From an uncultured Oscillospiraceae bacterium (GTDB lineage Bacteria; Bacillota; Clostridia; Oscillospirales; Oscillospiraceae), in NCBI GenBank assembly GCA_934630495.1, contig CAKTVW010000009.1, positions 1-61,566 of the forward strand: 61,566 nucleotides of DNA. Reading direction: 5' to 3'. The position numbers and the translations under genes were made by a program. Numbering within the stretch: the first letter of the stretch is position 1; the number at the start of each line of letters is the position of its first letter. The notes under the pieces are model-generated. The model saw nothing but the letters and a program-made list of their open reading frames with translations, did no database searches and was not told the DNA's origin. Below, in pieces: positions 16,434-26,182 of the stretch.

Positions 16434-19400
16434 TCACTGTGCCAGCGCCGCGTATTCGCGCACCAATTCCTCGGCCGCGTGAAGCGAATTTTCTCCGGCG
16501 CGAAGCCGCAGCGTCAGCGTGGGCTTTTTCTCGTTCGGAGACAGATAGAGCCGCTTGCGGAAGCTCTCCCGGTCGCACAGAACGGCGATCCGCTCGAAAT
16601 CAAAGGCCGTCATGGTCAGCCGCAGCTCGCGCCCCTTCTGGCTGATATCGCAGAAGCCGCAGACGGCAGCGCGTGCGCGCAGAAGCGCAATGGCAATAAG
16701 GTTCATCGCGCCCTTCGGCGGGTCGCCGTAACGGTCGACCATTTCGTCAAGCAGCTCGTCGGCGTCCTCCTGCGATCGGATGGCCGCCATGCGCCGATAG
16801 AGGTCCATGCGCTGCTCGCCGGAGGGAATATATGCCTTCTCGATATTGGCCGTAACGTCGAGGTCGGCGGTGCAGTTGACCTCGACCAGCGGCGCTTCGC
16901 CGCGCTCTTCCAAAACGGCCTCCTCCAAAAGCTTCAGATACATGTCGTAGCCGACGCTCATCATATGACCGGACTGCGCCGCGCCGAGCAGATTGCCCGC
17001 ACCGCGGATCTCCAGATCGCGCATGGCGATCTTGAAGCCCGAGCCGAACTCGGCAAAATCGCGAATGGCGTTCAGTCGTTTCGCCGCCGTCTCCGTCAGC
17101 TCCCTGCCCCGACGGAAGGTCAGATAGGCAAAGGCATGACGGCTGCTGCGCCCGACGCGGCCGCGGATCTGATGGAGCTGCGCAAGACCGAGCTGGTCGG
17201 CATCCTCAATAATCAGCGTGTTGACATTCGGAATATCGATGCCTGTTTCGATGATCGTGGTGCACACGAGAATTTGCAGCTCGCCCTCGGCCATGCGCTG
17301 CATCACATCGCTCAGCTCATCCTCGCTCATTCTGCCGTGCGCGACGGCGATGCGGGCATCGGGCAGCGCCTTTTTGATGCGCGCGGCGCACTGCTCGATC
17401 GAGCCGATGCGGTTATGCAGGAAATAGACCTGCCCGCCGCGCTCCAGCTCCCGCCGCATGGCGTCGATCAGCACCGGCTCGGCATATTCCAGCACGAAGG
17501 TCTGCACGGGATAACGGTCGTGCGGCGGCTCCTCGATGGTCGACATATCGCGAATGCCCGAGAGCGCCATATTCAGTGTGCGCGGGATGGGCGTCGCGGA
17601 GAGAGTAAGCACGTCGACGCCCTTGGAAAGCTCCTTGAGCTTCTCCTTATGGCCGACGCCGAAGCGCTGCTCCTCGTCGACGATCAGCAGTCCGAGGTCC
17701 TTGAAAACGATCTCCTTTTGCAGCAGCTTATGCGTGCCGACAACAAGATCGAGACTGCCCGCCCGAAGGTCGGCCAGCGTCCGCCGCTGCTGTGCCGGGG
17801 TGGAAAACCGCGAAAGCACGCCGATATTTACGGGGAAGCCGCGGAATCGCGCGACAGCCGTCGTATAATGCTGCTGCGCAAGCACCGTCGTCGGCACGAG
17901 GATCGCCACCTGCTTGCCGTCGAGGATCGCCTTCATCGCGGCGCGAAGCGCGACCTCCGTTTTGCCGAAGCCGACATCACCGCAAAGCAGGCGGTCCATC
18001 GGCTGCGGCGCCTCCATATCCGACTTGATCTCGTCGATGGAGCGGAGCTGGTCGTCCGTCTCGGCATAGGGAAAGTTCTGCTCAAATTCGGCCTGCCACG
18101 GCGTATCGGCGGCAAAGGCATGGCCCGGCAGACGCTTCCGCTCGGCGTAGAGCTTGACCAGATCGATCGCCAGCTCCTTGACGGCCGCGCGGGTACGGGC
18201 CTTCGCCTTTTCCCACTGGTCGCCGCCGAGACGGTTCAGCTTGACCGGCGTTTCCTCGCCGCCGCCGATATATTTCGAGATCAGGTCGAGCTGCGTCGCC
18301 GGAACGTAGAGCGTGTCGCTGCCCTGATAGGCAATTTTGACATAATCCTTGACCGCTCCGTCAATTTTGATCTGCTCCATGCAGACATAGCGCCCGATGC
18401 CGTGGTATTCGTGGACGATCAGGTCGCCCGGCGTCAGGTCGGCAAAGGAGTCCAGCTTCTGACGGTTTGTAGCTTTTTGACGTCTTTTGCGTGGCTTTGA
18501 GCGGTCTTGAGCGATCAATTGCCCTTCGGTCAGGACCGCGAAATGCAGATCCGGATATTCCATTCCGAAGGGCAGCGCGCCCTCCGTCAGAAGGATCTGG
18601 CCCGGCTTCGGAAGCGCCGTCAGCGGAAGACACAAAAACGCCGACAGCCCCTTTTCGCGCAGAAGCTCCGAAAGGATTTCGGCGCGGCGGCGGTTGCCGC
18701 ACAGCACCAGAGAGGAAAACTCATTTTTTTGATAGAACGAAAGGTCGGACGCCGCAACGTCCAGATTGCCGCCGTAGGAAGGGAGCTGCTTGGCCGTGAT
18801 GGAGACAAGCTCCTTCGGCGGCAGGCTCTCGGGATAGGCGGCGGCAAGGAAGGAATCGAGGAAGACCGCGCTGTGTCCGCTTACGCGCTTGCACAGGCCC
18901 TCCCAATCGGCGGAAAATTCGCACAGCTCGCCGCAGAGGACGCCCGATTGCAGGAGGCTGTCGAGCATCATGCTCTCCTCCTCGGTGCTGCGCTCGGCGG
19001 TGCGGCGGAGACTGCCGTGGTCGCAGAAGAAAACCGTCGCTTCGGGCGAAATATAGTCGGCAGCGCAGGCAAATTCGGGATAGATCAGCGCCATGTAGCG
19101 GTCGGCGGCGGAAAAACCGACGCCGGAGCGCAGCGCCTCGGCATCGGCCGTGAGCGTTTTGATCAGCGCCTCGTTCGGCACGCGGCGGCGCTTCTGCCTC
19201 GCGGCCAGACCGTCCAGCTCGGCGGCTAAGCCCTCGACACCCTGCGGGCGAAGGCGCGGAAGCGTCTCCGCCACGGGCAGCAGGACCGCCTCGTCGACAT
19301 TCTCCGTGCGCCGCTGCGTCACGGGGTCGAATATTCCCATGGTATCGATCTCGTCGCCGAAAAACTCGATGCGGACAGGCATATCCGCCGCCGGAGAAAA

Positions 19401-19952
19401 AACATCGACAATGCCGCCGCGCACCGCGAACTGCCCGACGCCCTCGACTAAGCTGCCGCGTGAATAGCCGCTCTGCACCAGCTTCGCCGTAAGCTCCTCG
19501 GGCGAACACTGCATTCCGGTCGAAAGGCACAGCGCGCACGCCTCCAGAAGCCCCTTCGGCACGGTACGCATTGCCAGCGCCTCCCAAGTCGTCAGAACGA
19601 TCTCGGGCCTTTTCGCGTCCTGTCTCGTCATGTCATAAAGCAGGCGCATACGCTTCTGCTCCCAGCCGCGCGAGATCGCGGAGGCATTGTGGAACGTCAG
19701 GTCGCGCGCGGGAAGGAGCGGCGGCTCCGTGCCGAGAAAGGCCAGCAGCTCGTCCTGCGTACGGCGCGCCGCCATTTCGTCCTGACAAATAACGACTGCG
19801 GGCCGTTTTGTGACGTGGCTGACGGCGGCGATCAGATGCGAGCGGTTGATCTGCGCCACGCCCGAAACGCCGACCGCCTGCCCTTTCTCCACGGCGCAAC
19901 AGAGTCGGTCAAATTCCGGCAGCCCCCGCAGCGCCTCCAGCAACAATTCCAT
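16434..19952 (-). CDS. mfd: Transcription-repair coupling factor
   Basis: The start is the ATG at 19952 behind GGGAGGG, giving 1172 residues, the usual length. The order is a UvrB-like N-terminal module, an RNA polymerase-interacting (CarD-like) domain around residues 490-560 (LTPGDLIVHEYHGIGRYVCME), a RecG-type helicase with Walker A GDVGFGKTEVALR near 655 and DEEQRFGV near 757, and a C-terminal TRCF domain. It removes RNA polymerase stalled at DNA damage and recruits UvrA. It ends the conserved glmU-prs-pth-mfd block, although 306 bases with a strong hairpin separate it from pth. Confidence 0.97.
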   Translation of the reverse strand: MELLLEALRGLPEFDRLCCAVEKGQAVGVSGVAQINRSHLIAAVSHVTKRPAVVICQDEMAARRTQDELLAFLGTEPPLLPARDLTFHNASAISRGWEQKRMRLLYDMTRQDAKRPEIVLTTWEALAMRTVPKGLLEACALCLSTGMQCSPEELTAKLVQSGYSRGSLVEGVGQFAVRGGIVDVFSPAADMPVRIEFFGDEIDTMGIFDPVTQRRTENVDEAVLLPVAETLPRLRPQGVEGLAAELDGLAARQKRRRVPNEALIKTLTADAEALRSGVGFSAADRYMALIYPEFACAADYISPEATVFFCDHGSLRRTAERSTEEESMMLDSLLQSGVLCGELCEFSADWEGLCKRVSGHSAVFLDSFLAAAYPESLPPKELVSITAKQLPSYGGNLDVAASDLSFYQKNEFSSLVLCGNRRRAEILSELLREKGLSAFLCLPLTALPKPGQILLTEGALPFGMEYPDLHFAVLTEGQLIAQDRSKPRKRRQKATNRQKLDSFADLTPGDLIVHEYHGIGRYVCMEQIKIDGAVKDYVKIAYQGSDTLYVPATQLDLISKYIGGGEETPVKLNRLGGDQWEKAKARTRAAVKELAIDLVKLYAERKRLPGHAFAADTPWQAEFEQNFPYAETDDQLRSIDEIKSDMEAPQPMDRLLCGDVGFGKTEVALRAAMKAILDGKQVAILVPTTVLAQQHYTTAVARFRGFPVNIGVLSRFSTPAQQRRTLADLRAGSLDLVVGTHKLLQKEIVFKDLGLLIVDEEQRFGVGHKEKLKELSKGVDVLTLSATPIPRTLNMALSGIRDMSTIEEPPHDRYPVQTFVLEYAEPVLIDAMRRELERGGQVYFLHNRIGSIEQCAARIKKALPDARIAVAHGRMSEDELSDVMQRMAEGELQILVCTTIIETGIDIPNVNTLIIEDADQLGLAQLHQIRGRVGRSSRHAFAYLTFRRGRELTETAAKRLNAIRDFAEFGSGFKIAMRDLEIRGAGNLLGAAQSGHMMSVGYDMYLKLLEEAVLEERGEAPLVEVNCTADLDVTANIEKAYIPSGEQRMDLYRRMAAIRSQEDADELLDEMVDRYGDPPKGAMNLIAIALLRARAAVCGFCDISQKGRELRLTMTAFDFERIAVLCDRESFRKRLYLSPNEKKPTLTLRLRAGENSLHAAEELVREYAALAQ

Positions 19953-20089
19953 AGGTGTTTTCCCTCCCGATCCTTCATACCGGCCGATCAAACCGGTATC
20001 GGCATTCCTGAAAAACGATTGCGAAGCCCGTAACGCTCCGCACCGATGCGGCGGTCTTTGCGCCCTTCCTCGGGTGAAGGCCGCAGACG

Positions 20090-20134
20090 CACAAATGCGG
20101 AAAACAGGGAAAAACCCCGTTTTCCGTATTTGTG
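20090..20134 (-). terminator. Strong hairpin between pth and mfd
   Basis: The stem CACAAATGCGGAAAAC pairs with GTTTTCCGTATTTGTG around a short A-rich loop. No T-run follows directly on the minus strand, so it may be a processing or attenuation structure rather than a full terminator. The surrounding stretch 19953-20258 has no gene. Confidence 0.55.
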
Positions 20135-20258
20135 CGATGTTATTCGACAAAGTGCCTGCGGCTTCGCGCACGGTGCTTTCTGTCTGCGAGGCCGCAAAAC
20201 ACAGCCGCGCAAATTCATTCTTTTTCGTTCAAAATCGCTCAAGTGTGAAATCCTGTCA

Positions 20259-20855
20259 TCATTTTCCCGAACCGTTAAAGCGATTTGCGGCACTCGGCAC
20301 ACCGCTGCGGATGATCTCCAATGCGGCCTCCGCCCCGCGCTCCACGGCGGGACCGAGCAGCTTTTCCTCCTCCTGTGTGAAGTTGGACAGCACCCAGTCG
20401 GCCAGATCGTAGTCCGGATGCGGCTTTGCGCCGACGCCGATCTTGACGCGCGGAAAGCTCTGCGAATTAAGGCTCCCGATAATGGATTTGATCCCGTTGT
20501 GGCCGCCCGCAGAACCGTCGGCGCGGACGCGCAGGCGCCCGACATCCAGCGAAATATCGTCAAAAAGCACGATCACGCGCTCCGGCGGCAGCTTATAAAA
20601 CCGCGTCGCATCCATCACGGACAGACCGGAGAGATTCATAAACGTCTGCGGCTTGAGCAGGAGCAGCTTCTGTCCCTGCCATACGGCTTGGGCCGTCAGG
20701 CCGCGATATTTCGCACGGTCGATCTTGACGCCGAGCGCCGCCGCAAGCGCGTCCGCCGCCCGAAATCCCACATTATGCCGCGTGCGCACATAATTATCGC
20801 CGGGATTTCCGAGACCGACGATCAGCCAATCGCACGCGGGCTTCCGAAACAGCAT
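20259..20855 (-). CDS. pth: Peptidyl-tRNA hydrolase
   Basis: The 198-residue protein has the family marks LIVGLGNPGDNY, TRHNVGF (catalytic His), LLKPQTFMNLSG, DDISLDVGRLRVRADGSAGGHNGI and FPRVKIGVG. It releases tRNA from prematurely ended peptidyl-tRNA. Its start overlaps the prs stop by one base (TGATG), so translation is coupled. The same gene is called spoVC in Bacillus. Confidence 0.97.
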   Translation of the reverse strand: MLFRKPACDWLIVGLGNPGDNYVRTRHNVGFRAADALAAALGVKIDRAKYRGLTAQAVWQGQKLLLLKPQTFMNLSGLSVMDATRFYKLPPERVIVLFDDISLDVGRLRVRADGSAGGHNGIKSIIGSLNSQSFPRVKIGVGAKPHPDYDLADWVLSNFTQEEEKLLGPAVERGAEAALEIIRSGVPSAANRFNGSGK

Positions 20856-21838
20856 CAGAACAGGCTGGAGATCGACGTCTCGTTATAAATGCGCGTAATG
20901 GCCTTGGCAAAGGTCGGTGCGGCATCGAGCTGACGGATCTTCGTGCCGGTGTAGTCGGCGGGCAGGGGGATAGTGTTGAGCAGGATGACCTCCTCGATGC
21001 AGCTATCCTCGATGCGCTGGCAGGCGTCGATATTCTGGCGCGGATCGTAGGAAAGCACACCGTGGGACGCGCAGGCGTAGACGGCCTTGGCCTTGCCGAT
21101 GTTCTTGAGTGCCTCGGCGGCGTTGCACAGCGACCCGGCGGTGTCCACGATATCGTCAAAAAGAATGCAGGTCTTGCCCTCGACGTCGCCGATAATGTTC
21201 ATGACCTCGCACATATTCGCGCGCTGACGGCGCTTATCCACGATGGCCAGTCCCATATGGACCTTTCCGGCAAAGGCGCGGGAGCGTCCGACCGAGCCGA
21301 CATCGGGCGAAACAACGCAGAAATCGTCGTGGTTATAGACCTTTTCGTCGAACTTGGAGAGGTAATACTTCGCAAACAGCGGATTGCCGACCAGATGATC
21401 CACCGGGATATCAAAGAAGCCCTGGATCTGTGCGGCGTGAAGGTCCATCGTCAGCACCCGGTCCGCACCGGCGCGGGTGATGAGATTTGCGACCAGCTTC
21501 GCGGAAATGGGGTCGCGTCCCTTGGCCTTGCGGTCTTGGCGGGCGTAGCCGAAATACGGGATCACGGCAGTGATACGGCCTGCCGAAGCGCGGCGGAACG
21601 CGTCGATCATGATGAGCAGCTCCATCAGATTGTTGTTGACGGGCTTGCAGGTGGATTGGACAACAAAGACATCGCAGCCGCGCACCGTTTCGTCGATGGA
21701 AACGGAGACTTCGCCGTCGGCGAAGGCGGTCACGTTGCTTTTTCCAAGGTCAAGGCCCAGCTCGGTGCAGATGCTCCGGGCAAAGGGCATGTTGGCATTG
21801 GCACTAAAGACCTTGATTTGATTTCCGTGTGCAATCAT
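20855..21838 (-). CDS. prs: Ribose-phosphate pyrophosphokinase
   Basis: The 327-residue enzyme makes PRPP from ribose 5-phosphate and ATP for nucleotide, histidine and tryptophan synthesis. Visible marks are FADGEVSVSIDETVRGCDVFVVQS, YARQDRKAKGRDPISAK, the metal site TMDLHAAQIQGFFDIPVDHL, and the PRPP loop ILFDDIVDTAGSL. It is preceded by glmU and overlaps pth, the standard Firmicutes arrangement. Confidence 0.97.
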   Translation of the reverse strand: MIAHGNQIKVFSANANMPFARSICTELGLDLGKSNVTAFADGEVSVSIDETVRGCDVFVVQSTCKPVNNNLMELLIMIDAFRRASAGRITAVIPYFGYARQDRKAKGRDPISAKLVANLITRAGADRVLTMDLHAAQIQGFFDIPVDHLVGNPLFAKYYLSKFDEKVYNHDDFCVVSPDVGSVGRSRAFAGKVHMGLAIVDKRRQRANMCEVMNIIGDVEGKTCILFDDIVDTAGSLCNAAEALKNIGKAKAVYACASHGVLSYDPRQNIDACQRIEDSCIEEVILLNTIPLPADYTGTKIRQLDAAPTFAKAITRIYNETSISSLF

Positions 21839-21916
21839 GATGAGTACCTCTATTTTCCGAGCCGCACGCGGCTCAAATTTCCCATGAAGGCCCCTCGCGG
21901 AGCGGGCAAAAGCGCC

Positions 21917-23095
21917 TCAGCGCTTCTTATGCTTCGCGGCCCAGTCCTTTTTGTTGGACTGGCGGGCGCGGGCGATGCCGAGCGCCTGCTCGGGGACGTC
22001 CTCGGTGACGGTGGAGCCGGCAGCGATGTACGCCCCGTTTCCGACCTTGAGCGGCGCGACCAGCGAAACGTTGCAGCCGATAAAGGCGTCGTCGCCGATC
22101 GTCGTCCGATGCTTTTCGGCGCGGTCAAAGTTGACGGTTGCGGCACCGCAGCCGATGTTGCAGCCGGAGCCGATGTCCGCGTCGCCCAGATAGCTCAGAT
22201 GCGACGCCCATGTATTTTCGCCGATATGCGCGTTCTTGACCTCGACAAAGCTGCCGATCTTCGCCCCCGCCTCCAGCACCGTGCCCGGGCGGAGGTGCGC
22301 ATAGGGGCCGACGGTGCAGCCCCTCCCGACGCTGACGTCCGAAAGCTGTGAGCAGGCGACGACCGCGCCCTCGCCGATACGCGCATTTTCGACCGTGCTC
22401 CACGGGCCGATGACGGCATCCGCGTCCACGACGGTCCTGCCGCGCAGGATCGTACCGGGAAGCAGCCTGACCCCCGGCGCGATGCGGACGGTCGGCTCGA
22501 TATAGCAGTTATCGGGATCGACCACCTCGACGCCCTGCTTCATCAGGCGCAGCGCACGGTCGCGCTGTAACAGCTTCGCCAAAGAAAGCGCGGCTGCCGG
22601 CGTATCGACGGAAAAGTACCCGTCATAGTCGCTCAAAACCGCGCATTGTTCGCTCAAAAACTGTATAAAGGAGGCGTTGTCATCCAGTGCGGCCATCAGC
22701 GCGACACGGTCGGCGCGGCGGACACAGGAGGAAAGCGGCGCTCCGCTGCGCCGCGCAAGCGACGGCACATAGACCGCCGGACCGGCGACGATCGTGATCT
22801 CCCGCTCGGATTCGTTCGCTGTGGAAAGAAAAACATGCAGCAGGTCGGAGGGATTGCTGTCGGCAGCGGTCGTGACCTCCGCCTCTGCGGGCAGGCAGGC
22901 ACATACCGCCTCGGCAAAGCGTTCGCGGCAGACCAAAAAGAAGCGCCCGACACCGCTGTCGAACATAGCGTCCGCCAGCCACGCGAGCAAAGGTGCACCG
23001 AGGACGCGCTGAAGCATCAAGGGTTGCGGATATCCGGTTTTTGACGTATCGTCCGGAACGAAGATAACGGCGGAGAGACTGTCCACGGCGGCCAC
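21917..23095 (-). CDS. glmU: GlmU-like protein: intact acetyltransferase, degenerate uridylyltransferase
   Basis: The GTG start at 23095 follows AAAGGAGTC; the 392-residue product is about 60 residues shorter than usual. The C-terminal left-handed beta-helix is well kept (VGPYAHLRPGTVLEAGAKIGSFVEVKNA, SHLSYLGDADIGSGCNIGCGAATVNFD), as expected for glucosamine-1-phosphate acetyltransferase. The N-terminal 190 residues lack the nucleotide-binding signature LxxGxGTRMxS and the KPM/LPK lysine; they read AVIFVPDDTSKTGYPQPLMLQ instead. UDP-GlcNAc synthesis would then need a separate uridylyltransferase. Gene order supports the glmU identity. Confidence 0.88.
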   Translation of the reverse strand: MAAVDSLSAVIFVPDDTSKTGYPQPLMLQRVLGAPLLAWLADAMFDSGVGRFFLVCRERFAEAVCACLPAEAEVTTAADSNPSDLLHVFLSTANESEREITIVAGPAVYVPSLARRSGAPLSSCVRRADRVALMAALDDNASFIQFLSEQCAVLSDYDGYFSVDTPAAALSLAKLLQRDRALRLMKQGVEVVDPDNCYIEPTVRIAPGVRLLPGTILRGRTVVDADAVIGPWSTVENARIGEGAVVACSQLSDVSVGRGCTVGPYAHLRPGTVLEAGAKIGSFVEVKNAHIGENTWASHLSYLGDADIGSGCNIGCGAATVNFDRAEKHRTTIGDDAFIGCNVSLVAPLKVGNGAYIAAGSTVTEDVPEQALGIARARQSNKKDWAAKHKKR

Positions 23096-23306
23096 GACTC
23101 CTTTCTTCCCTGTGCTGTCCCGAAGCGGATACAGAGCATCGGTTCGATGCAGGCCCGTGCCGCTTCTGTCGGTGCATTATATTCTGATTCGGAGCATTCC
23201 GCATCATTCGTCAAGCCGCTCTGCCGAAGGCTCTTTTCAGGCCGGGGGTCGGAAAAAAGGTTCGACAAAGTGCGCGGATGCGATCGCGCCGAATCTGCTT
23301 GTTATT

Positions 23307-23335
23307 ATTATACCAGATGTTTTTGATTTCGTCCA
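23307..23335 (-). promoter_or_regulatory. Predicted promoter for glmU-prs-pth
   Basis: On the minus strand, TGGACG and TATAAT are separated by 17 bases, about 210 bases before the glmU start. No conserved riboswitch was recognised in the leader. Confidence 0.55.
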
Positions 23336-23636
23336 CCGATTTTATACCGGAAAGCCGACGAATTACGACCGTTTTTCCCACGTTTTTTTGGAAGAAACTT
23401 AAAAATCGGCAAAAAACACGCCCTTAGCGGGCGAAAGGCCGTAATGCGGCGTACCCTTGCAGGCGCGTCGGCCCATGCAGACGGTGACGAAAACAGGGCG
23501 GCGTCCTCGACGGCCCGCCTTCATTTTCGTTCACCTCGTAGAGCGGGCTTCCCTAAGCCCGCCGCTTGCAAGCCCGTCCCACTTCCGTCCGCGGGGCGGG
23601 CTTCCGGTCCCAAAATTTGTGTACCGCGCCGTCGGT
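23336..23636. other. Intergenic region, no gene seen
   Basis: This GC-rich stretch follows the MFS gene on the minus strand. It holds short inverted pieces such as GCCCTTAGCGGGCG near 23423, AGCGGGCTT.. AAGCCCGCC near 23540-23562, and a further GGGCGGGCTTCC near 23596. These may end transcription, but none has a clean T-run. Confidence 0.35.
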
Positions 23637-24893
23637 TCACGTCTGCTCCGCCTCGACGGGCGGCAGCTCCTCCGGGCGCTCATACACCGCACGGACCGCG
23701 CGGCGGCTGCGCCAGATCGTCAGCCAGCAGACCAGCATCGACGCTGCTCCGCAGACCGTCAGGCATACGCGATAGTCCAGCACCTCGCCCAGTGCGCCGA
23801 CGGCCAGCGACAGGACGCTCGTCGCCGCCATGATGAGCATATTTTCAAAGGCGTTAAGGCGGGCGCGGAGGTGCTCGGGAATGTAACGCTGCACGGCCGC
23901 CTCGCGCAGGGTGGCGCTGTTCGTGCCGAGGAAGCCCGTAACGGCGCGATTGACCAGCATCAGCGGGTACGGCAGCCACAGCAGCGTCATGTCCATCGTT
24001 TCATAGAACTGATAGACGAAAAACGTGAAGGGGAATTTTTTCTTCGGTTTCAGCTTCAAGCGGTACTGCACCGCGCCGCCGACCGTCCGGCCCAGAAATT
24101 CCGCCACGGAGAAAAACGAGTACATCGTCACGGAAAGGCCCGGAAAGGTGCGGAAAAACGCCACCAAAATCGGCCCGTAGCCGCCGGCAACGCCGTTGGT
24201 GAAAGCCATGTAGCCGTAAATATTCCGCAGGCCGCGCTCCTGCTTCAGGTAATGCGCCGCCTCGCGGATGTCCTCGCACCAGAGGCGGAAACTGTAGCCC
24301 GTCTCGTCGAGCCGTTTTTCCTCCGAGATCCGAATGCGGCTCTCCACGATCGCCGCCAGAAGCGACAGGCCGCCCTGCAGGATCAGCAGCCACGCCACGC
24401 CGAATACGTTCATCAGCACGGCCGACAGCGGCATCAGCAGCACCCGCATGACGGGGTAAAGCGTGGAGGAGACGGCATAGCCCTTTTGCTCCATGCCTTC
24501 GGGGATCAGCTTGGGGTAAATGCTGTTGTAGGCAAGCTCGTCGACCGTGCCGAGCGCCGCCAGCAGCAGCGAATAGGCCAGATACCCGATATAGGAAAAG
24601 CGGAAAAACATCAGGTACACGCCCATGAGCGTATACAGCACGGCGTTGACGAGGTCGCCGCCGACCAGAAACGGCTTGCGCGGCAGGCGGTCCATCCACG
24701 GCGCAAGGAACAGCGGCAGGATGAACGTCGGCACGAGCTGAATCGCTACGATCAGCGCCGACGCCAGCGTGCTCCCCGTCTCGTCGAACACCAGAAACGA
24801 CAGCGCGAAGCCGCCCATGATGCCGCCGAGCATCCCGAGCGCCGTCGCGGCGGTCACAAGCGTAAAATTTCTTGTCCAAAGCGTCTGCTTCAT
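23637..24893 (-). CDS. Major facilitator superfamily transporter
   Basis: I chose the ATG at 24893 behind GAGGTGAGAAAA, giving 418 residues; the GTG nine bases upstream lies inside that site. Twelve hydrophobic helices are apparent, with LAPWMDRLPRKPFLVGGDLVN as the cytosolic loop between helices 2 and 3. The DRxxRK-type motif is typical of the MFS_3/macrolide-efflux-like branch. It likely exports a small molecule. The XRE-TPR regulator is encoded 100 bases upstream on the same strand, so the two may form a regulated pair. Confidence 0.82.
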   Translation of the reverse strand: MKQTLWTRNFTLVTAATALGMLGGIMGGFALSFLVFDETGSTLASALIVAIQLVPTFILPLFLAPWMDRLPRKPFLVGGDLVNAVLYTLMGVYLMFFRFSYIGYLAYSLLLAALGTVDELAYNSIYPKLIPEGMEQKGYAVSSTLYPVMRVLLMPLSAVLMNVFGVAWLLILQGGLSLLAAIVESRIRISEEKRLDETGYSFRLWCEDIREAAHYLKQERGLRNIYGYMAFTNGVAGGYGPILVAFFRTFPGLSVTMYSFFSVAEFLGRTVGGAVQYRLKLKPKKKFPFTFFVYQFYETMDMTLLWLPYPLMLVNRAVTGFLGTNSATLREAAVQRYIPEHLRARLNAFENMLIMAATSVLSLAVGALGEVLDYRVCLTVCGAASMLVCWLTIWRSRRAVRAVYERPEELPPVEAEQT

Positions 24894-24941
24894 TTTTCTC
24901 ACCTCGGCAATATTGTAGCACGAGGAAGAAAGAAAGAATAG

Positions 24942-24978
24942 CCGGTAGTTTTGAGAAAACTTTCCTCAAAACCGCCGG
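24942..24978. promoter_or_regulatory. Inverted repeat between regulator and MFS gene
   Basis: CCGGTAGTTTTGAG pairs with CTCAAAACCGCCGG around a loop of about nine bases. It may be a terminator after the regulator gene or an operator before the transporter gene. On the minus strand the following sequence is only moderately T-rich. Confidence 0.45.
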
Positions 24979-24993
24979 TAAACCGTTCTTTAT

Positions 24994-26136
24994 TTAATAT
25001 TTTTCAGAAAACTCCCGCGACAGCTCGAACGCCTCCTTATAGCGGCGGTTCGCGGTGTACCATTCGAGCACCCACGGCAGATGGAACGACACATAGCCTG
25101 CGGGCAGCTTTTTCCGCATCGTTCGGAAGCAGTCGAGCAGCAGTGCGCCGTAGTCCTCGCGCTGCAAATAGTCCGGATGATCGAGACGGAACGCGACGAT
25201 ATCGCAGATCTGCCGCGACAGCGCCTCGGCGGGAAAATCGCATTTCACCGTCCGCGCACGGTCGAGCGCGGCGCGGGCTTCGTCGATGCGGCCGAGCTTT
25301 TCGCAGCAGACGGCCAGCTTGTGCAGCGCCATGCGGCCGGGGTCCTTCAGTGCGGAAAAATAGGCGTAAGCCGCGTCGTACTGTCCGCTTTCGAGCTGTC
25401 CGGCGGCGGTGTTGTAGCGAATGATATCAGCCAGCTCGGCGTCGTTTAACAGCTCCGCCAAGCGCAGAGCGGCGGCATATTCGCGCTCCATCTGCGGCAG
25501 GCGAAGCTCATCGCAGTAGCAGTTGCCCAGAAAGACGCGGCTTTGCAGCATCAAATGCACCGCGTCGTCCTCAGCCGCCAGCGTGTGCGCGTGGCGCAGA
25601 AGCTCGATCGCCGTCCGATAGTCCCCGCGCTGATAGGCGGCGTTTCCGGCGCTGCAATAGGTAAGCGCATGAGGGTACAGACGCACCGCCTCATCGTAGC
25701 GCCCCTGCAAAATGCGCTGATAGGCCAGCAGGCGCTCGTCAAGGCCGCTTTCCAGCGCGGCGGGCAGCGGCGTTCCCATCGGCCGCAGGGCCTCGTGCAG
25801 CAGGTCGGCCTGCGCCGCATAGCGGCTGCGGGACAGCAGCGGACGCGCGGTCTCAAATTTCTCCTCCAGCGCGTACATCCTCTCCGAATCGCCCAGAAAC
25901 AGCAGGTCCGTCATCCGCTCCAGCAGCGCTGCGGCCTCCCGCAGTGCCGGACTGTCCTCCTCGGTCGGCAGGCCGAGGCGCTCGAACAGCAGTCTGCGAA
26001 TTTCCTCCGAAGGCTCGACCTTGCCCTGCTCGATCTTGGACAGATAGGAAACCGCGCAGATTCCCCTGCACAGTCCCTCCTGACTCCAATGCCGCGCCAG
26101 CCGTTCGCGGCGAAGCAGCGTTCCGATGTCGTTCAT
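24994..26136 (-). CDS. XRE-type helix-turn-helix regulator with TPR repeats
   Basis: The start is the ATG at 26136 behind GGGAGG, giving 380 residues. The N-terminal 60 residues are an XRE helix-turn-helix (IGTLLRRERLARHWSQEGLCRGICAVSYLSKIEQGKVEPS). The remaining 300 residues are helical repeats of TPR type (for example YCSAGNAAYQRGDYRTAIELLRHA). This architecture is shared with peptide-sensing (RRNPP-like) regulators, but no signal-peptide gene was found nearby. Its likely target is the MFS gene downstream. Confidence 0.8.
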   Translation of the reverse strand: MNDIGTLLRRERLARHWSQEGLCRGICAVSYLSKIEQGKVEPSEEIRRLLFERLGLPTEEDSPALREAAALLERMTDLLFLGDSERMYALEEKFETARPLLSRSRYAAQADLLHEALRPMGTPLPAALESGLDERLLAYQRILQGRYDEAVRLYPHALTYCSAGNAAYQRGDYRTAIELLRHAHTLAAEDDAVHLMLQSRVFLGNCYCDELRLPQMEREYAAALRLAELLNDAELADIIRYNTAAGQLESGQYDAAYAYFSALKDPGRMALHKLAVCCEKLGRIDEARAALDRARTVKCDFPAEALSRQICDIVAFRLDHPDYLQREDYGALLLDCFRTMRKKLPAGYVSFHLPWVLEWYTANRRYKEAFELSREFSEKY

Positions 26137-26182
26137 GTGTGCCTCCCTCGTCCGAACGCTTTCCGAAGCGCTCAGCGGCAGA

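Noticed and set aside
16332..18500. 722-codon plus-strand frame opposite mfd
   Set aside because: It is antisense to a clear Mfd helicase and has no start signal.
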